This document shows positions 6,870 through 9,693 of a DNA stretch of 9,693 nt, piece after piece (the stretch's first letter is position 1; the number at the start of each line of letters is the position of its first letter). This DNA comes from an uncultured Porphyromonadaceae bacterium. Lineage in GTDB: Bacteria; Bacteroidota; Bacteroidia; Bacteroidales; Muribaculaceae. The stretch lies in contig CAJJOO010000025.1 of assembly GCA_905193395.1 (NCBI GenBank), positions 1 to 9,693 of the forward strand, written 5' to 3'. The position numbers were made by a program, and so were the translations under genes. The notes beneath the pieces are model-generated. The model did no database searches, was not told the DNA's origin, and saw only the letters and a program-made list of their open reading frames with translations.

Positions 6870-8072
6870 ATGACATCTATTAAAGTAAAATTCCGTCCGT
6901 CGACAGTCGAGGGGCGCGAGGGCACAATCTTCTATCAGATAACACATCAGCGCAAGACGCGCCAAATCGTCACTGACTTACACCTGCCTCCGCGCCTTTG
7001 GGACAAGCGTCGCGACTGCCCGGTGGCCGACAGCCGGAGAATCCATGGAAGCATACCGGACGACATCCGCGAGAAGGTGCGCCACGACGTCGAACGGCTC
7101 AAACGGATTATCAACAAGATGGAACAGGAAGGCGCCGGATTTACGGTGGATGAAATCGTGGTGGAATTCAGACGCCACCTCAGCGAATACTCGCTGTTCA
7201 ATTTCATGCGCCGTATAATCCTGAATTTCCGGAGTATGGGACGGGTACGCTGTGCGGAAACGTATACATCGACCCTCAATGATTTCCGCAAATTCCGCGG
7301 TGGCGAGGACATTATGCTCGACTGCCTGACCGGAGAAATCATGGAATCGTACGAGGTATGGCTGCGACGGCGCGAAATCGTGCCGAACACAGTCTCGTTC
7401 TATATCAGAATCCTCCGCGCCACATACAATCGCGCCGTCGAGCAGGAAATAACGGAAAACAACTATCCCTTCCGCCACGTCTATACCGGCGTGGACCGGA
7501 CCGTGAAACGCGCCATACCGCTGGAAATGGTCAGCCGGATAAAATCGCTCAATCTGTCCGACGATTTCAAACTCGACTATGCGCGTGATATGTTCATGAT
7601 GAGTTTCTATCTCCGGGGGATGAGTTTCATCGACATGGCTTTCCTGAAAAAGACCGACCTGTGCGACGGCTGCGTCACCTACCGCCGCCGCAAGACTGGC
7701 CAGCGGCTGTCGATAGGCTGGACGGGCGAGATGCAGCAGATTATGGAGAAATACCCCGCTAACGACAGTATGTATCTGCTGCCGATAATCCGACGTGCCG
7801 GCCTCAACGAGCGCCGGGCCTACCGCAACATGAGTTACAACATAAACCGCAGTCTGAAGGTCATTGCCGGGATGGCCGGAATCCGCATACCCCTGACCCT
7901 CTACGTGGCGCGCCACAGTTGGGCCTCGGCCGCCAAAACCAAGGGGGTGCCGCTGAGTGTGATTTCCCAGGGAATGGGACACGACTGCGAAAGTACCACC
8001 CGCATCTACCTGGCATCGCTGGACAGTTCGGTCGTGGACCGCGCGAACAGCATGATTCTGAAATCGCTGTAA
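6870..8072 (+). CDS. Tyrosine recombinase/integrase, Bacteroidetes three-domain type
   Basis: This 400-residue site-specific recombinase would cut and rejoin DNA through a phosphotyrosine intermediate. Domains in order are an arm-type DNA-binding domain (about 1-90, opening MTSIKVKFRP), a SAM-like core-binding domain (about 105-200) and a catalytic domain (about 215-400). Catalytic residues are Arg249 (YLRGMSF), Lys275 in the beta hairpin (RRRKTGQ), Arg348 and His349 in LYVARHSWAS, His371 in GMGHD, and the nucleophile Tyr380 (TTRIYLASLD). The first His of the usual HxxR box is Tyr345, a variant common in Bacteroidetes integrases. The gene is intact and of normal length. It is divergent from the antiporter operon, its start has no clear Shine-Dalgarno sequence, and a leader of about 80 bases holds an inverted repeat. 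No excisionase, mobilisation, transposon or phage genes accompany it, so its substrate is unknown. It may be an orphan invertase or integrase, or the remnant of an element. Confidence 0.94.
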   Translation: MTSIKVKFRPSTVEGREGTIFYQITHQRKTRQIVTDLHLPPRLWDKRRDCPVADSRRIHGSIPDDIREKVRHDVERLKRIINKMEQEGAGFTVDEIVVEFRRHLSEYSLFNFMRRIILNFRSMGRVRCAETYTSTLNDFRKFRGGEDIMLDCLTGEIMESYEVWLRRREIVPNTVSFYIRILRATYNRAVEQEITENNYPFRHVYTGVDRTVKRAIPLEMVSRIKSLNLSDDFKLDYARDMFMMSFYLRGMSFIDMAFLKKTDLCDGCVTYRRRKTGQRLSIGWTGEMQQIMEKYPANDSMYLLPIIRRAGLNERRAYRNMSYNINRSLKVIAGMAGIRIPLTLYVARHSWASAAKTKGVPLSVISQGMGHDCESTTRIYLASLDSSVVDRANSMILKSL

Positions 8073-8110
8073 GTGCATGTTTTTTCGTCCGGGAATCCTG
8101 TCTGTCGAAA

Positions 8111-8127
8111 TATATTTGCTATCTTTG
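8111..8127 (+). promoter_or_regulatory. Tandem -7 elements before the 271-residue gene
   Basis: Two full TAnnTTTG matches lie nine bases apart: TATATTTG (8111-8118) and TATCTTTG (8120-8127). Predicted starts are near 8125 and 8134, giving leaders of about 60 and 50 bases. For the downstream element a CTG at 8098-8100 stands 19 bases upstream as a two-of-three match to TTG. The region is AT-rich against GC-rich flanks. This separates the hypothetical/Sel1 pair transcriptionally from the recombinase gene. Confidence 0.65.
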
Positions 8128-8133
8128 CCGAAA

Positions 8134-8152
8134 CGGGGCAACAAGGCCCCCG
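8134..8152 (+). other. Small GC hairpin in the leader of the 271-residue gene
   Basis: GGGGC (8135-8139) can pair with GCCCC (8146-8150) around a 6-base loop. Alternatively CGGGG (8134-8138) can pair with CCCCG (8148-8152). If transcription starts near 8134 the stem would sit at the very 5' end of the mRNA, where hairpins can protect transcripts from decay. No T-run follows, so it is not a terminator. The stem is only five base pairs, so chance is a real alternative. Confidence 0.3.
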
Positions 8153-8184
8153 GAACCTCTCACCAAATAAATATATAGGACACC

Positions 8185-9000
8185 ATGGAAACAACAAAAT
8201 TCACCGATGCCCTGGAGGACCTGTTGGCCGACAAGTCCGCGACCGTCGACGAGCGCATTGACAGCGCCTTCGCGCTGCGCAAGGAAAGCGCACCCGAAGG
8301 CACCGAGGCAGATATCCTGCTCTATCGCAATCTCCTGGATATGATAATACCCGAAAACGGCTCGCATGAATACGACCTGCAAATGCTACAGATCTACTGC
8401 CTGCTGGCCGAGGCCTACGTCGCGGCCGAGGACCTGCGGTCGCTGCAAGACGTGGCCGAAGGCCTGCTTGAGATGACAGGATTCGACGAAATCAGCGCCG
8501 ACGTGCTGATTCAGACCATCCCGCGGATCGCCGAGGCAATAGGCGAAAGTGTCTACCGCCACGACCTTTACGAAATTCTGGAATCCTATCTGTGGACGAT
8601 GTTCCGCCACAACCCCGGAGTACACGCAGAGACGGTCCGTCCGCAGGTCGAGACATACCTGCGACTGAGGTTGCTGCTGGGCAGCGATGGCTTTGAAAGA
8701 AGGCATATGAAGGATTTCAAAAAGTGGATTGCAGTTTTTTTCACAGCCGCCGAACTCACCGATATAATTTTCAATCCGGACACCGGATACCTGCGCCGCG
8801 ACCCCGTGGAATACACCCGCGACTGGGAGGAAATCTATTACGACATGATTGACGAGGTCGAAGCCCGGCTGGCAGACGTTCCCCGTCACATGGGCTTCTG
8901 TTTCAGATACTGGGACGAAGAGAAGCGGGTGCTGAGAGAAATATACGGCATAGACTGGAACACGCCGTCGCAGATGAACCCCGGGGTAATGTTTGACTGA
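8185..9000 (+). CDS. Hypothetical helical protein, 271 residues
   Basis: I do not recognise the family with certainty. The protein is acidic, has no signal peptide, transmembrane segment or visible catalytic motif, and looks almost entirely alpha-helical. Leu/Ala-spaced helices, for example DLQMLQIYCLLAEAYVAAED (64-83), are of TPR-like or alpha-solenoid character. The C terminus is distinctive: MGFCFRYW (236-243) followed by YGIDWNTPSQMNPGVMFD (254-271), an aromatic-rich tail ending exactly at the stop, which looks like a conserved functional block. The ATG at 8185 follows AGGA at 8177-8180, a modest ribosome-binding site, and two -7 elements stand upstream. The stop is 2 bases before the next gene, so the two are surely co-transcribed and likely translationally coupled. 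By analogy with its Sel1 neighbour a protein-protein interaction role is plausible, but that is inference. Confidence 0.85.
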   Translation: METTKFTDALEDLLADKSATVDERIDSAFALRKESAPEGTEADILLYRNLLDMIIPENGSHEYDLQMLQIYCLLAEAYVAAEDLRSLQDVAEGLLEMTGFDEISADVLIQTIPRIAEAIGESVYRHDLYEILESYLWTMFRHNPGVHAETVRPQVETYLRLRLLLGSDGFERRHMKDFKKWIAVFFTAAELTDIIFNPDTGYLRRDPVEYTRDWEEIYYDMIDEVEARLADVPRHMGFCFRYWDEEKRVLREIYGIDWNTPSQMNPGVMFD

Positions 9001-9002
9001 CC

Positions 9003-9693
9003 ATGACACTTTCGGAAGAATTCGTTGATATCCTGCTTGACGGCGACGACAGTCCCGAAGCGGAAAAGGAAGCGGCGACCCTTGTCGAGTCCGCACCGGA
9101 CAGTTACGAACGCGACGGCCTGCTGGCCATGATGTATCACGACGGCATCGGCGTCGGTACCGACCTCAACCGCAGTTTCGAACTTGCGGAAAAATCGGCC
9201 TTCAAGGGGCATCAGGGAGCCGGCTATTTCCTGCTGGGCTACATGTGCGACCACATCGAGACGCCGGACCAGGCCGAGGGCGGTCCGCGCCAGAAATATG
9301 ACCAGTACGACGCCGAACGCTTCTACGAGCAATGCTCGAAAATCGACAGTCCCTGGAACGAGGCTGCACATCTGTGGCTCGGCGACTATTATATGGACAT
9401 GGCCCGCGGCGGCGACCCCGAAGTGGCAATCGAACACTACGAAGCCATAGGCCACGACAACGCCACGGCCGCCGGCCGGCTCAGCGACTACTACTGGGAC
9501 CTGCTCGACGTCTACAACCAACCCGCCGAGGCCGAACGCGACAGCGAACTGGAAAAGAAAGTGTATGAATGGACGCGCGAGGCCTGCCGCCTGAATCCCC
9601 ACGATTACAGTTTCCGCATGGGATGCTGCTATGCCGACGGAATCGACTGTGACGCTGAAAAAGGCTTCCGCCTGGCCCGCAAATACTGGGAGG
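9003..9693 (+). CDS. Sel1-like repeat protein, 5' part (runs off window)
   Basis: The frame starts at ATG 9003, 2 bases after the preceding stop, and remains open for 230 codons to the window edge; the 3' end is missing. Sel1-type alpha-solenoid repeats are visible. One at about 36-70 has the classic YHDGIGVGTDLNRSFELAEKSA. Degenerate ones fall at about 71-115 and 120-152 (AAHLWLGDYYMDMARGGDPE, then AIEHYEAIG). A good one begins at 200 with FRMGCCYADGIDCDAEKGFR. The protein is strongly acidic with no signal peptide, so it is probably cytosolic. Sel1 repeats normally serve as adaptor scaffolds, and no catalytic domain is seen in the available part. Codon use, high in GC at third positions, matches the neighbour. 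It forms a two-gene unit with the 271-residue protein, and the two may work together. Confidence 0.85.
   Translation, partial: MTLSEEFVDILLDGDDSPEAEKEAATLVESAPDSYERDGLLAMMYHDGIGVGTDLNRSFELAEKSAFKGHQGAGYFLLGYMCDHIETPDQAEGGPRQKYDQYDAERFYEQCSKIDSPWNEAAHLWLGDYYMDMARGGDPEVAIEHYEAIGHDNATAAGRLSDYYWDLLDVYNQPAEAERDSELEKKVYEWTREACRLNPHDYSFRMGCCYADGIDCDAEKGFRLARKYWE

Noticed and set aside
6720..6965. 81-codon minus-strand frame bridging the antiporter start and the recombinase start
   Set aside because: It runs through the predicted promoters and overlaps the starts of two solid genes. It has no domain or ribosome-binding site.
8047..8085. Possible intrinsic terminator after the recombinase: ACAGC/GCTGT stem and six T residues
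   Set aside because: The stem is only 5 bp with a 14-base loop, lies inside the coding end and is 9 bases from the T-run, so it does not fit an intrinsic terminator.
6978..8144. 388-codon open frame on the minus strand opposite the recombinase
   Set aside because: It is the antisense shadow of an intact recombinase with every catalytic residue. Its translation is rich in His, Val and Gly with no domain pattern, as expected from the complement of GC-rich codons.
6863..8165. 8-base direct repeat TCTCACCA before (6863-6870) and after (8158-8165) the recombinase, as possible attachment or target-site duplication
   Set aside because: Eight bases shared between two intergenic regions of 137 and 112 bases is not surprising by chance. 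The left copy includes the first base of the start codon, and no longer flanking identity is seen.

Overview
The window is a compact chromosomal segment, mostly host-type housekeeping genes, from what looks like a Bacteroidetes genome (order Bacteroidales; a Muribaculaceae-like gut bacterium is my best guess, not proven). The reasons are: the -7 promoter element typical of this phylum (TAnnTTTG) lies before four transcription units; starts generally lack a strong Shine-Dalgarno sequence; the tyrosine recombinase is of the Bacteroidetes three-domain type with a Y-x-x-R-H box; and base composition is moderately GC-rich with GC-rich third codon positions, which throws up many long antisense shadow frames.

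Layout. At the far left (1-43, minus strand) only the first 14 codons of a gene are present, behind its own promoter. Next comes a tightly packed five-gene minus-strand set, read from right to left: a CaCA-family Na+/Ca2+ antiporter (6732-5776), SbcD nuclease (5747-4476), SbcC ATPase with zinc hook (4466-1098), an MmcQ/YjbR-like protein (1073-702) and a flavin-reductase-family FMN protein (678-109). Gaps are 28, 9, 24 and 23 bases, so this is probably one operon driven from a promoter at about 6764-6771. The functional core is SbcCD, the Mre11-Rad50-type complex that processes hairpins and blocked DNA ends. The other members have no obvious biochemical link to it.

To the right, divergently transcribed, is a 400-residue tyrosine recombinase (6870-8072) with all catalytic residues. 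Its candidate promoter lies almost on top of the antiporter promoter, and its leader carries an imperfect 9-bp inverted repeat. No other mobile-element genes, tRNA or convincing attachment site are visible, so it looks like an orphan recombinase. After a 112-base gap with tandem -7 elements and a small leader hairpin come two co-directional genes 2 bases apart: an unrecognised 271-residue helical protein (8185-9000) and a Sel1-repeat protein that runs off the right edge (9003-9693).

I see no rRNA, tRNA, CRISPR array, insertion sequence or convincing intrinsic terminator, and no gene-free stretch longer than about 140 bases. The least explained parts are the divergent control region at 6733-6869 with the orphan recombinase, and the hypothetical/Sel1 pair. 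I found no clear evidence of a new multi-gene defence or mobile system in the window.
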